From Burkholderiales bacterium (GTDB lineage Bacteria; Pseudomonadota; Gammaproteobacteria; Burkholderiales; Burkholderiaceae_C), in NCBI GenBank assembly GCA_003963005.1, contig RXJW01000046.1:89798-153797 (forward strand): a DNA stretch of 64,000 nucleotides. Direction: 5' to 3'. Position 1 is the first letter of the stretch; each line of letters opens with the position of its first letter. A model generated the notes under the pieces. The model was given only the letters and a program-made list of their open reading frames with translations. It had not been told where the DNA came from and searched no databases. Positions 1 through 8,577 of this stretch are shown here, in pieces. Both the position numbers and the translations under genes were made by a program.

Positions 1-1313
1 ACACCGTGGGCGCGCCGCTGGCGGAAGGCCAGAAGGACGTGGCCTGGCCGTGCAACCCGACCAAGTACATCGTCCACTACCCCGAGACGCGCGAAATCTG
101 GAGCTACGGCTCCGGCTACGGTGGCAACGCGCTGCTGGGCAAGAAGTGCTTCGCGCTGCGCATCGCGTCCACCATGGGCCGCGACCAGGGCTGGCTCGCC
201 GAGCACATGCTCGTGCTGGGCGTGGAGAGCCCCGCGGGCAAGAAGTACCACGTGGCTGCTGCCTTCCCGAGCGCCTGCGGCAAGACGAACTTCGCGATGC
301 TGATCCCGCCGAAGACCTTCGCCGGCTGGAAGATCACGACCATCGGTGACGACATCGCCTGGATCAAGCCGCACGCCGACGGCAAGCTCTACGCGATCAA
401 CCCCGAGGCCGGCTATTTCGGCGTCGCCCCGGGCACCAACTCGCACACCAACCCGAACTGCATGGCGAGCCTGGCGCGCGACGTGATCTTCACGAACGTG
501 GCGCTGACCGACGACGGCGACGTGTGGTGGGAAGGCATGACCGACACCCCGCCGGCCCACTGCATCGACTGGCAAGGCAAGGACTGGACGCCCGAGATCG
601 CCCGGGCGACCGGCGCGAAGGCCGCGCACCCGAACGCCCGCTTCACGGTGGCCGCCACCAACAACCCGGCGCTCGACGCCGCCTGGGACGACCCCGCCGG
701 CGTGCCGATCGACGCCTTCATCTTCGGCGGCCGCCGCTCCACCACGGTGCCGCTCGTGACCGAGGCGCGCGACTGGACCGAGGGCGTCTACATGGCCGCG
801 ACCATGGGCAGCGAGACCACCGCTGCCGCCGCCGGCCAGCAGGGCGTCGTGCGCCGCGATCCGTTCGCGATGCTGCCCTTCATGGGCTACAACATGAGCG
901 ACTACTTCCAGCACTGGCTGGACCTGGGTGCCCGACTGCAGGCCCAGGGCGCGAAGCTTCCGGCCATCTACTGCGTGAACTGGTTCCGCAAGGGCGCCGA
1001 CGGCAAGTTCGTCTGGCCCGGCTACGGCGAGAACATGCGCGTGCTGAAGTGGATGCTGGACCGCCTGGAAGGCACGGGCCGCGGCGAGGAACACGTCTTC
1101 GGCGTGACGCCCGGCTACGACGACCTGACCTGGGACGGCCTGGCCTTCTCCCGCGAGCAGTTCGACACCGTCACCCGCATCGACGCCGCCGAATGGCAGG
1201 CCGAACTGAAGCTGCACGACGAGCTCTTTGCGCAGCTCGCCCACCACCTGCCCGCCGCGCTGCCCGCCGTCAAGGCGCGCATCGAGGAGCGCCTCGCCCA
1301 AGAGGCGGGCTGA
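1..1313 (+). CDS. pckG: Phosphoenolpyruvate carboxykinase (GTP), 3' part
   Basis: C-terminal part of GTP-dependent PEP carboxykinase, which converts oxaloacetate plus GTP to phosphoenolpyruvate, CO2 and GDP at the entry to gluconeogenesis in the cytosol. The frame is open at the left edge (first full codon at base 3) and runs about 436 codons, so roughly the first quarter of the usual ~600-residue enzyme lies outside the window. The PEPCK-specific P-loop with the reactive cysteine (SACGKTN, bases about 270-290) is present, as is the later FGGRRS motif near 723. Both belong to the GTP family, not the ATP family. A strong terminator follows. The gene converges with the beta-helix gene to its right. 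Confidence 0.96.
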   Translation, partial: TVGAPLAEGQKDVAWPCNPTKYIVHYPETREIWSYGSGYGGNALLGKKCFALRIASTMGRDQGWLAEHMLVLGVESPAGKKYHVAAAFPSACGKTNFAMLIPPKTFAGWKITTIGDDIAWIKPHADGKLYAINPEAGYFGVAPGTNSHTNPNCMASLARDVIFTNVALTDDGDVWWEGMTDTPPAHCIDWQGKDWTPEIARATGAKAAHPNARFTVAATNNPALDAAWDDPAGVPIDAFIFGGRRSTTVPLVTEARDWTEGVYMAATMGSETTAAAAGQQGVVRRDPFAMLPFMGYNMSDYFQHWLDLGARLQAQGAKLPAIYCVNWFRKGADGKFVWPGYGENMRVLKWMLDRLEGTGRGEEHVFGVTPGYDDLTWDGLAFSREQFDTVTRIDAAEWQAELKLHDELFAQLAHHLPAALPAVKARIEERLAQEAG

Positions 1314-1349
1314 CCGTGTTCCCTTGACCTTTCCGGTGACACACCTTGC

Positions 1350-1375
1350 GGGCGCCTTCGGGCGCCCCTTTTTTT
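1350..1375 (+). terminator. Intrinsic terminator of pckG
   Basis: A 7-bp GC stem (GGGCGCC / GGCGCCC) closes a TTCG loop and is followed after one C by seven T residues. It lies 36 bases after the pckG stop and before the convergent gene that ends at 1407. Confidence 0.92.
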
Positions 1376-1406
1376 GTGTGCGGCCCTTCCGCGCCGACGC
1401 CGGCCG

Positions 1407-3155
1407 TCAGGGCCAGGCCTTCAGCGTTGACGTGTTGCTGCCGCCCTGGCAGCGCGCCGGGTCGCCCGCGTCGTTGATGACGTGGTCGATGCTGCCCTTG
1501 TCCACGAGGCAGACCGTGATCATGTGCGTGAACCGCACGCCGGGCGCGCGCGGCGCCTCGATGGCGCGGTCCAGCCGCACGCCGGGCTGCAGGAACACGC
1601 TGTAGATGCCCAGCCCCCAGGCCTCGTGCCGGGTGACCGCTGGGTCGACAAGGTAGGCCGGGTGGCCGTCGCCGTGGTCGCTGCGCCAGGCCGCCTGGGT
1701 GGGCGGGTCGTAGGGCAGCTCCGATTGGTAGAAGTAGACCCGCCCGCCATTGCCGCGCCACACCACCTGTGCCTGCTGGAAATGCTCGACGAAGAGGCCG
1801 TAGACCGTCACATCCTCGCCCTCGACCCAGAGCCCGTGCGCGGCCGGGTTGCTCGTCCAGCCGACGCCGGCGCCATGGTCGGCGCGCCACAGCCAGGTGT
1901 GGTCGACCAGCGTGTCGTGCGCGTGGATGCGCAGCGCGGTCGTCACCTGCCCGGGTGCCGCACCGCCGATGCGGAAGAACACGTCGTGCAGCACCGTCGG
2001 GTCGGCGCGGTGCCGCTGGCGGCTGCCCGGCGGGCCCACCTCCATCAGCACCCCAGCGTCTTGCGCGCCGGCGTCCAGGAACAGGCCGGCCACGGTGATG
2101 CCGTCCACGTCGGCCGTCTTGACGAGCGGCTGGCCGTTGTCCGAGCGCAGCGTGGGCAGGCCGATGCCCAGCACCACGGTGCCCGGCCGCGTGATGCGCA
2201 GCGTTTCGGTGAACAGGTACTCGCCTGGCGTGAACAGCAGGTGCTTGCCGGCAGCGAGCTGCGCGTTGAGCGCCGCGGCCGTCTCGCCCGGGCGGGCGAT
2301 GTGAAAGCGCGCCAGCGGCAGCGTCTTGCCGGGCTCGGAGCGCCCACCGGCCCACGACACGCCGACGCTGTTGCGCTTGAGCGCCGGCACGCGCACGGCA
2401 TAGCGGCCCCGCGCGTCGATGACGAGGTAGGGCTTCTCGCGCACGAGCGGGGTGCGCTCGATCTTGGTGTAACGCTGCCCGGGCGTCGGGAACTCGCCCT
2501 CGGGCGCGCCGCGCACGCCGACGAACACCATGTTCCAGTTCGAGCCCGTCCAGCGCCCCCAGGCGCTGTTGCGCGACAGCCATTGCTGCTGTGTGGCCGA
2601 GTTGACCGTGCCGTCCACGAGCACGTCGGCAAACCAGCCGCCGCTGGACCAACCCTCGTTCTGGTTCAGCCGCATGTTGCCGCGCACATGCATGCGCCGG
2701 AACGGGATGGCCTGCGACACTGCCCACTGCATCGTGTTGTCGCCGATGCCGAGCGTGGGCGTGACCGAAAAGTTCTCGGCGCCGCGCCAGAAGTTCTGCG
2801 TCGCGTTGTCGTCCAGGAAGGCCGTGGAGCGCAGGTCGCCGATGACGTGCACGTCGTCCGGATGCGCGCCCAGCCCCAGCACCTGCGTGAAGAAGCCGAC
2901 GGGGATGCGCAGGTCGCGGTAGGTGCCCGGCTTCAGCAGGATCGCATCGCGCCGCGGGCCGAAGTGGTTGGGCTGCTGGGCGGCGTAGATGTCGTCGATG
3001 CGCTGCTGCAGGCCGGGCGTGGCCGGGTCCAGCACGTGGACGTTGGGGCCGAAGTCGGGCTCGCGGGCGGCGGCCAGGGTGGTGCCGGCGGCCAGCAGCG
3101 AGGCGAGCCAGCGACAGGCCCAGGTCCGGCGGCGGAGGGGCAATGGAGGGGTCAT
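1407..3155 (-). CDS. Exported parallel beta-helix protein, possible polysaccharide-active enzyme
   Basis: A 582-residue protein with an N-terminal signal peptide (basic MTPPLPLRRR, hydrophobic stretch, likely cleavage after LAAA near residue 30). The rest shows irregular short hydrophobic repeats with many G/N/D turns, as in right-handed beta-helices. It resembles proteins often annotated as 'adenylyl cyclase' or 'coagulation factor 5/8 domain' in actinobacteria, which look more like GH55 or pectate-lyase-type folds; that link is from memory of sequence style and is not proven. I chose the ATG at 3155. The frame could extend to 3221, but that would run through the LacI-type operator at 3201-3214 and would bury the signal peptide. 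Single-gene unit. Its operator suggests control by sugar availability. No catalytic residues can be assigned. Confidence 0.75.
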   Translation of the reverse strand: MTPPLPLRRRTWACRWLASLLAAGTTLAAAREPDFGPNVHVLDPATPGLQQRIDDIYAAQQPNHFGPRRDAILLKPGTYRDLRIPVGFFTQVLGLGAHPDDVHVIGDLRSTAFLDDNATQNFWRGAENFSVTPTLGIGDNTMQWAVSQAIPFRRMHVRGNMRLNQNEGWSSGGWFADVLVDGTVNSATQQQWLSRNSAWGRWTGSNWNMVFVGVRGAPEGEFPTPGQRYTKIERTPLVREKPYLVIDARGRYAVRVPALKRNSVGVSWAGGRSEPGKTLPLARFHIARPGETAAALNAQLAAGKHLLFTPGEYLFTETLRITRPGTVVLGIGLPTLRSDNGQPLVKTADVDGITVAGLFLDAGAQDAGVLMEVGPPGSRQRHRADPTVLHDVFFRIGGAAPGQVTTALRIHAHDTLVDHTWLWRADHGAGVGWTSNPAAHGLWVEGEDVTVYGLFVEHFQQAQVVWRGNGGRVYFYQSELPYDPPTQAAWRSDHGDGHPAYLVDPAVTRHEAWGLGIYSVFLQPGVRLDRAIEAPRAPGVRFTHMITVCLVDKGSIDHVINDAGDPARCQGGSNTSTLKAWP

Positions 3156-3200
3156 GTCTCGTCTCGTCGGCGTGCCGTAGGTGCGGATGAGGGGATCAGT

Positions 3201-3214
3201 TGGAATCGGTTCCA
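3201..3214. promoter_or_regulatory. LacI-family operator upstream of the beta-helix gene
   Basis: TGGAATCGGTTCCA fits the general LacI-family operator pattern TGNAANCGNTTNCA at every fixed position and extends one base each side (TTGGAA-N4-TTCCAA, 3200-3215). It lies about 45-60 bases upstream of the ATG at 3155, where it would overlap the promoter of that gene. An extra half-site-like TTGGAA follows at 3221-3226. Confidence 0.72.
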
Positions 3215-3397
3215 ACCACATTGGAACATGCGCGGGCGAGGAGGGCCTTCAGGGATAGCCCGCCGGTGAGCGGAGGCTCTTGGGCTTGCTCGGCGAACTG
3301 CTCAATGTGTGGTCGCCCAGGAGCGTGCGAACGTCCGAATGCGCGTGCGACCGGCAGCGGTGGCTGATGCACGGTCGGCGACCTGTTGCCTCACCGC

Positions 3398-3931
3398 TCA
3401 TTTCCACCGAAGCGGCTGACCTGGCTTCACGTCGGAGAGCCGCAACGCCCAGCCAGCCCACCGACCGGCGAGCGTCGAGATTCCCACGACGACGACCTTG
3501 ATCCGGTCCGCTTGAAAAGCCAGTTGCTGAAACAGCGCGTCGTCCCGCACCTCGATCGGCTGATCCAGACGAACCGCGCGGACCACGCCTTCGTCGTCGC
3601 CTGTCATCACGACGCCGGTGAGGATGCTGTCGGTCGACGCGGCGCGACCGTCGGGCGCACGCGCAAGGACCTCAAGCTCGCAGGGCCGATGCTCGGGGCA
3701 CGAAAGCCTGATCCAGGCGGGATCTCCCGGCCGAGACTCGCGCAGCATGCCGGGCTCCAGTCGATGAACAGCCCAGACACGTTGTCGCCCCAGCAGGGAA
3801 TCCATGGCCGAATAGCCGACCTCCAGGGTCACGGTCGAGGCCGGTGGGGCCTCTTGCGCGCTGGCATGCGTCGTCACCGCGGCCAGGAGCCCGATGGCTG
3901 ATTGCAGCACGTAAGGTGTGATCCTGCTCAT
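3398..3931 (-). CDS. Hypothetical exported protein
   Basis: A 177-residue protein of unknown family. It starts with a clear signal peptide (MSRITPYVLQ, hydrophobic core, cleavage after THASA near residue 25), so it is probably periplasmic. The mature part has two cysteines close together (LSCPEHRPCE), which could form a disulfide. The frame stays open upstream to 4036, but the signal peptide and the 4-base ATGA overlap with the upstream gene (stop 3928-3930) fix the start at 3931. The two genes must be co-transcribed and are probably translationally coupled. I recognise no enzymatic motif. Confidence 0.7.
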   Translation of the reverse strand: MSRITPYVLQSAIGLLAAVTTHASAQEAPPASTVTLEVGYSAMDSLLGRQRVWAVHRLEPGMLRESRPGDPAWIRLSCPEHRPCELEVLARAPDGRAASTDSILTGVVMTGDDEGVVRAVRLDQPIEVRDDALFQQLAFQADRIKVVVVGISTLAGRWAGWALRLSDVKPGQPLRWK

Positions 3932-4323
3932 GGAGATCTGACGATCAGGTCGAATGGGCTGATGGCGGCTTCGATCTTGCGCAAGAGGGCGCGCTCGTCG
4001 GGGCCCGACGGGAGGTGAATCCAGGCCACACAGCAACCCTGAACGAACTCGATGTACCGGGCCGCCGATGTGGCGTCGCCGCGCCGGGCAGTCAGGCCCC
4101 TCGACCGGCAGAACGACAGAAAGCGCTGTTCCTCGGCCGGCGACTGCTCGATCAGCGACTCCAAGGCGCAGACGTCGGATTCATCCGGGATGTTGCTCAC
4201 GCCGAGAAACACGTCCGGCGCAACGCCGCATCCCCAGACATGGCCCTGGATGGCCTTCCCGAATTCCGCCGGCAAGGCGCCACCTGGCTTGGACCACACC
4301 TCGAACTCGGTCACCCGCTTCAC
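3928..4323 (-). CDS. Hypothetical protein, GTG start
   Basis: A 131-residue protein of unknown function. The best start is GTG at 4321-4323 (VKRVTEFEVW); no in-frame ATG lies near it, so the exact N-terminus is uncertain. It has no signal peptide or membrane segment. There are five cysteines (GCG, VCAL, SFCR, QGCC). The coding character is good, with G/C-rich third positions. Its TGA overlaps the ATG of the exported protein downstream, so the two form a coupled pair. Cytosolic partner and exported partner is the simplest reading, but no function can be given. Confidence 0.62.
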   Translation of the reverse strand: MKRVTEFEVWSKPGGALPAEFGKAIQGHVWGCGVAPDVFLGVSNIPDESDVCALESLIEQSPAEEQRFLSFCRSRGLTARRGDATSAARYIEFVQGCCVAWIHLPSGPDERALLRKIEAAISPFDLIVRSP

Positions 4324-4400
4324 TGAAGATTCCGTTGGGGAGTTTGGACTTGCCTGGCATTGTTCCAGCCCCGGCGGCAGCACGCCGTGGTGATGACGAC

Positions 4401-5519
4401 TCACCGCCCATGCCACCGCATCGCCGCCCGCCGCACCACCTCGGGCAGCAGGTGCTGTTCTTCTTCCACCTGCCGCAGCCAGGCGGCGTCGTTGCCGGCG
4501 CCTTGGATCTCCCGCCGCAGGACCTGCAGTGCCGCTTCGGCGTGGAGGTCGCCGGCGTGAGGGTCCAGGCGCGAGAGCACGTGGCTGAGGTCGTCGCGCA
4601 GCACGCGGTGCTCGCCGGTCTCGGGGTCCACGAAGGTGCCGTCCAGCCCGAAGCGGCAGGCCTGGAAGCGGTTGAAGGTGTAGGGCAGGTAGTCGTCCTC
4701 GCCGAGCTTGAAGGGCTTCTCGCGCGTGAGCCACTGGCCCAGGCACTGGATGAAGCCGGCGAGTGCCGCGGCCTTCTCGAGGGTGAGCGGCGTGTCGAGC
4801 ACGCGGACCTCGATGGTGCCGAACTCGGGCTTGGGGCGGATGTCCCAGTAGAAGTCCTTCATGCCGGAGACCACGCCGGTGCGGGTCATCTTGTTGAAGA
4901 AGACCTCGAAGTCCGCCCAGGTCTGCACGAAGGGCGCGCGGCCGCTCAAGGGGAAGGCGAACACCGAGTTCAAGCGGGCCGAGTCGAAGCCCGTGTCCTC
5001 TCCCTGCACGAAGGGCGACGAGGCCGCGAGCGCGATCAGGTGCGGGATGAAGCGGCTCATCCCGTGCAGCAGCACGAGCGCGTCGTCGGCGCTCGGGCAG
5101 CCGATGTGCACGTGCTGGCCGAACACGGTGAACTGCTTGGACAGGTAGCCGTACAGCGACGACAGCTCGTGAAAGCGTGGCGTCTCGAAGATGCGCCGGC
5201 GCGTCCAGTGCTGGAAGGGGTGGGTGCCGCCACCGCACAGCGCCACGTCCAGCGTCTCGGCGCAATCCACCAGGGCGTCGCGGATCTCGCCCAGCTCCGA
5301 CAGCACCTGGCCGTGGCCCGCGCACACGCCGGTGGACAGCTCGATCATGCTGCTCGTGATCTCGGGCTTCACGTCGCCCGGGATGCGGCGCTTCGCCATC
5401 AGGCGCAGCAGGTCACCCGAGACGGGTGCGAGGTCGTAGTCGTCGCTGTTGACGATCTGCAGCTCCAGCTCCACGCCGAGCGTGAGCGGCTGCGAGGGGG
5501 CAAAGATGCCGAGGCTCAT
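4401..5519 (-). CDS. ybdK: YbdK-type carboxylate-amine ligase
   Basis: A 372-residue member of the GCS2/YbdK family, related to gamma-glutamyl-cysteine ligase and found in many proteobacteria as an ATP-dependent carboxylate-amine ligase. The E. coli homologue has weak glutamate-cysteine ligase activity; the physiological substrate is unknown. The N-terminal GVELELQ motif (residues 15-21) supplies the metal/ATP-binding acids, and the length is normal for the family. Its ATG overlaps the stop of the antiporter gene upstream (ATGA at 5516-5519), so the two are coupled. The pairing recalls Kef systems, whose activity is controlled by glutathione adducts, but that functional link is inference. Confidence 0.9.
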   Translation of the reverse strand: MSLGIFAPSQPLTLGVELELQIVNSDDYDLAPVSGDLLRLMAKRRIPGDVKPEITSSMIELSTGVCAGHGQVLSELGEIRDALVDCAETLDVALCGGGTHPFQHWTRRRIFETPRFHELSSLYGYLSKQFTVFGQHVHIGCPSADDALVLLHGMSRFIPHLIALAASSPFVQGEDTGFDSARLNSVFAFPLSGRAPFVQTWADFEVFFNKMTRTGVVSGMKDFYWDIRPKPEFGTIEVRVLDTPLTLEKAAALAGFIQCLGQWLTREKPFKLGEDDYLPYTFNRFQACRFGLDGTFVDPETGEHRVLRDDLSHVLSRLDPHAGDLHAEAALQVLRREIQGAGNDAAWLRQVEEEQHLLPEVVRRAAMRWHGR

Positions 5520-6775
5520 GATGGCTTCTGCGGGTTCGTGGGCTGGCGTGGCCGGCGTGCCGGCGTGGGCGGCAGCTCACCCGCCAGGCGCAGGGCGACC
5601 TGCACGGCGATCGGGCCGGCGAGCTCCAGCACGGCAATGCTGGCGAGGATGATCGGCGCGGCCCCCGCGGCGAGCGCAGGCTCGGCCCGCATCAGCTCGC
5701 TGAGCATGACGAGTGCGGTCGCCGACAGCGGCGTCATCGTGATCGACAGCGCCAAGCCCTGGCGCCAGCTCGCCTGGGCCCAGGGGGCGAGCGCGATGAT
5801 GGTGATGGACTTGGCCACGAAGCGCGCCGCCATCAGCGCGAGGGCCGCGAAGCCGCCCGCCACCAGGACCGGCGGCGACCAGGCTGAACCGACGATGACG
5901 AAGAGCATCAGCACCAGCGCGCCACCCGAGGTGCCGAAATGGCGCGGCCACACCCAGGGCCGGTCGCTGGTGTTGCGCAGCAGCAGGCCGGCGAGCAGCG
6001 GCATCAGCAGCGTCGACACACCGATGGCGCGCGCGGCGACGACGGCGAACGCCACCAGCCCGAAGAGCAGCAGCACCGCGCGCTCGTTGCGCAGGTCCAG
6101 CCGCCGGGCCACCAGGTACACCGCACCGGCCAGCAGCGCAGCCAGGCCGAGCGTCGTCATCAGGGAGATCGCCAGCCCGGCCAGAGCCTGGGGCACGTGG
6201 CCGCCGTCGTCGGCGGCCCACCAGGTGCGCATCAGCGTCAGTGCGACGGTGGCGTACAGCGTGTTGAGGGCCGTGAGCAGCGAGGCGCGCTGCGTGACCT
6301 GGCCCTCGGCGCCGAGCTCCAGTGACACACGGCCCGACACCGCGGCAGGCGCCGGCATGGCCAGGATCGCGCAGGCGATGGCCGTCTGCCAGCCGAGGTC
6401 GAACAGGCGCAGGACCGCAGCCACCGCGACCGCGCTGAGCAGCGCCTCCAGCAGGCTCGTGGCGGCGAGGCCCGGATTGCGGCGCAGCCAGCGCAGGTGC
6501 ACACGGCTGCCGATCTCGAACAGCAGCAGGCCGAGGGCCAGGTCGGTCACCGTCTGCGCCGCACCGGTCAGCGGCAGGCTCACGCCATGCCCGAAGGCCG
6601 CCGCCACGCAGCCGGCGAGGGTGTAGCCCACCACGCGCGGCAGCCGCGTCGTCGCGGCGATGAATTCACCCGCCAGCGCGCCGGCCAGCAGCACGCCGAC
6701 GACGAACATCAGCGCGCTGGAGGGGGCCACGGCGAGACCGGCCCAGAGGCGGGCGCCGGTGTCCAGAGCGTTCAT
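5516..6775 (-). CDS. Kef-like cation:proton antiporter
   Basis: A 419-residue polytopic inner-membrane protein of the monovalent cation:proton antiporter-2 type. About 12 hydrophobic segments run through the whole length, starting right after a short N-terminus ([11 protein letters not shown]). There is no C-terminal RCK/TrkA-N domain, so it is shorter than KefB/KefC and has the transport module only. The frame is open to 7261, but upstream of 6775 it is the antisense shadow of the MOSC gene, and the ATG at 6775 leaves a normal 93-base divergent promoter region. Translation is coupled to ybdK downstream. The transported ion (K+ or Na+) cannot be told from sequence. Confidence 0.88.
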   Translation of the reverse strand: MNALDTGARLWAGLAVAPSSALMFVVGVLLAGALAGEFIAATTRLPRVVGYTLAGCVAAAFGHGVSLPLTGAAQTVTDLALGLLLFEIGSRVHLRWLRRNPGLAATSLLEALLSAVAVAAVLRLFDLGWQTAIACAILAMPAPAAVSGRVSLELGAEGQVTQRASLLTALNTLYATVALTLMRTWWAADDGGHVPQALAGLAISLMTTLGLAALLAGAVYLVARRLDLRNERAVLLLFGLVAFAVVAARAIGVSTLLMPLLAGLLLRNTSDRPWVWPRHFGTSGGALVLMLFVIVGSAWSPPVLVAGGFAALALMAARFVAKSITIIALAPWAQASWRQGLALSITMTPLSATALVMLSELMRAEPALAAGAAPIILASIAVLELAGPIAVQVALRLAGELPPTPARRPRQPTNPQKPS

Positions 6776-6868
6776 GCGTCTCCCTTGAAAGCCTGCAGCG
6801 AGCCTAGGGGCGCCATGCCGCCGCCCGTGTAGGCCGACACGCCGACGGCGTCCTGGACAATCGGCCGC

Positions 6869-7435
6869 ATGCAGCTCCTCAGCGTCAACACCGCCCGCGT
6901 CGAACACTTCGCCGCCACCAACGGCGAGACCCTCGCCTCGGCCATCCGCAAGCGCGCCCGCGACGGCACCGTCGCCGTCCGCCCGCTGGGCCTGGAGGGC
7001 GACGAGCAAGCCGACCTCAGCGTGCACGGCGGCCTGGCCAAGGCCGTCTACGCCTACCCGCAGGCGCACTACGCCTTCTGGCAGACGGTGCGCGGCCAGG
7101 CCAAGGTGCCGGGCGAGTTGCAACCCGGCGACTGCGGCGAGAACCTCACGCTCGACGGGCTGCTGGAGAGCCAGGTCTGGATCGGCGATGTGCTGCGCTT
7201 CCCGGACTGCGAGCTGGTCGTCTCCGAGCCGCGCTACCCCTGCTTCAAGTTCAATGCGCACATGGGCTTCAACCAGGCCGCCAAGCTGATGGCGCAGAGC
7301 GGCTACTGCGGCTTCTACCTGTCGGTGAAGCGCGAGGGCACGATCGCCGCCGGCCAGGCCTTCGAGCTGCTGCCCGGCCCGCGGGAGGTGGGCATCGTCG
7401 AGCTGTTCAAGGCCAAGATGAAGAAAAAGGCATGA
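6869..7435 (+). CDS. MOSC domain protein (YiiM-like)
   Basis: A 188-residue MOSC-domain protein. MOSC domains bind molybdenum cofactor through a conserved cysteine and act in sulfur transfer or in reduction of N-hydroxylated bases. C125 in PRYPCFKF is the likely cofactor cysteine, and SVHGGLAKAVY (about 51-61) is the family's N-terminal signature. The layout fits YiiM (6-N-hydroxylaminopurine resistance), though it is somewhat shorter because the C-terminal extension is brief (a lysine-rich tail). It is divergent from the antiporter and overlaps the next gene by ATGA. moaC at 51.7 kb shows that the cell makes the cofactor. Confidence 0.88.
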   Translation: MQLLSVNTARVEHFAATNGETLASAIRKRARDGTVAVRPLGLEGDEQADLSVHGGLAKAVYAYPQAHYAFWQTVRGQAKVPGELQPGDCGENLTLDGLLESQVWIGDVLRFPDCELVVSEPRYPCFKFNAHMGFNQAAKLMAQSGYCGFYLSVKREGTIAAGQAFELLPGPREVGIVELFKAKMKKKA

Positions 7436-8577
7436 GGCCGCGCCGGCGCTCCGTGCTGGCCGCCGCCGGCCTGCTGCCGTGGGCAGCGCAGGCGGTGCCG
7501 GTGCTGCGCGTCGGGCCCACGCGCGCCGTCAAGTCGCTCGCGGCCGCGGCACGCCAGGCGCGAGATGGTGCGGTCATCGAGGTCGATGCCGGCGACTACG
7601 CCGGCGACGTGGCGGCATGGCCCCAGCACGACCTGACGCTGCGCGCCGTGGGCGGCCGGGTGCGCGTGATCGGTGCCGGCGCGCAGGTGCAGGGCAAGGG
7701 GCTGTTCGTGACGACCGGGCGGCGCCAGCGCATCGAGGGCTTCGACTTCTCCGGCGCTGTCGTGCCTGACCGCAATGGCGCGGGGATCCGGCTGGAGGCC
7801 GGCTCGCTGACGCTGGTGGACTGCAGCTTCCGCGACAACGAGAACGGGCTGCTGTCGGCCAACGACGGCAGCATCGAGCTCGACATCGTCGACTGCGACT
7901 TCGGCCCCATCCTCCCGGGCGACGGCCGCACGCACAACCTGTATGTGGGCGCCATCCGGCGGCTGGCGGTCAGCGGCAGCTGGTTCCACCACGGGCTGCA
8001 CGGCCACCTGCTGAAGAGCCGCGCGGCGCTCAACCACGTCCTCTACAACCGCCTGACCGACGAGATCGGCGGACGGGCGAGTTATGAGCTGGAGTTCGCC
8101 AACGGCGGCGTGGCGGTCGTCATGGGCAACCTGATCGCCCAGAGTTCCACCACCGAGAACCCGCACGTCATCTCCTTCGGGGTGGAAGGTGCGACCTGGG
8201 AGCAGCAGGCGCTCTACCTCGTGAACAACACGCTGGTGGACCAGCGGCCCAGCGGCGGCATCTGGCTGCGCGTGTCGCCCCCACGGGCCGAGGTGGTGCT
8301 GGCCAACAACCTGCTGGTGGGCGCGCCCAAGCTCGCGGCCGAGGGCCACTGGCTGCGGCGCGCGAACTTCTTCGCGGAGTGGGACGAATTCGTGCGCGCC
8401 GCGCGCGACGACTTCCGCCTGAAGCCGGGTTCGTCGCTGCGCGGCAAGGCGCAGGACGCGGGCGAGGGCGGCGGGCTGAGACTGCGGCCCACGCACGAGT
8501 ACCGGCACCCGCGCGGCACGGTGGCGCTCGCAGAGGGCAACGCAGGCCCGCTCAGCCCGGGTGCCTTCCAGCGCTGA
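7432..8577 (+). CDS. Exported right-handed beta-helix protein
   Basis: A 381-residue protein. Its N-terminus (MRPRRRSVLAAAGLLPWAAQA) is a signal peptide with a twin-arginine-like RRRSVLA; cleavage is likely after AQA. The body has the short V/I-x-N/D-rich turns of parallel beta-helix proteins (for example SLTLVDCSFRDNENGLLS and VLANNLLVGAP), as in pectate-lyase/DUF1565-type folds. No catalytic signature is obvious. The ATG overlaps the MOSC stop (ATGA). Its stop directly abuts the stop of the convergent nemA-like gene, so the two TGA codons form TGATCA across 8575-8580 with no spacer. Exported, probably carbohydrate-related, otherwise unknown. Confidence 0.75.
   Translation: MRPRRRSVLAAAGLLPWAAQAVPVLRVGPTRAVKSLAAAARQARDGAVIEVDAGDYAGDVAAWPQHDLTLRAVGGRVRVIGAGAQVQGKGLFVTTGRRQRIEGFDFSGAVVPDRNGAGIRLEAGSLTLVDCSFRDNENGLLSANDGSIELDIVDCDFGPILPGDGRTHNLYVGAIRRLAVSGSWFHHGLHGHLLKSRAALNHVLYNRLTDEIGGRASYELEFANGGVAVVMGNLIAQSSTTENPHVISFGVEGATWEQQALYLVNNTLVDQRPSGGIWLRVSPPRAEVVLANNLLVGAPKLAAEGHWLRRANFFAEWDEFVRAARDDFRLKPGSSLRGKAQDAGEGGGLRLRPTHEYRHPRGTVALAEGNAGPLSPGAFQR

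Noticed and set aside
3156..3221. Upstream extension of the beta-helix gene to an ATG at 3221
   Set aside because: It would translate through the LacI-type operator and put 22 polar residues before a clear signal peptide.
1482..3269. Long plus-strand open frame opposite the beta-helix gene
   Set aside because: Arg/Ala/Val-rich antisense shadow of a GC-rich gene; no domain, and it covers the operator and signal peptide region of the real gene.
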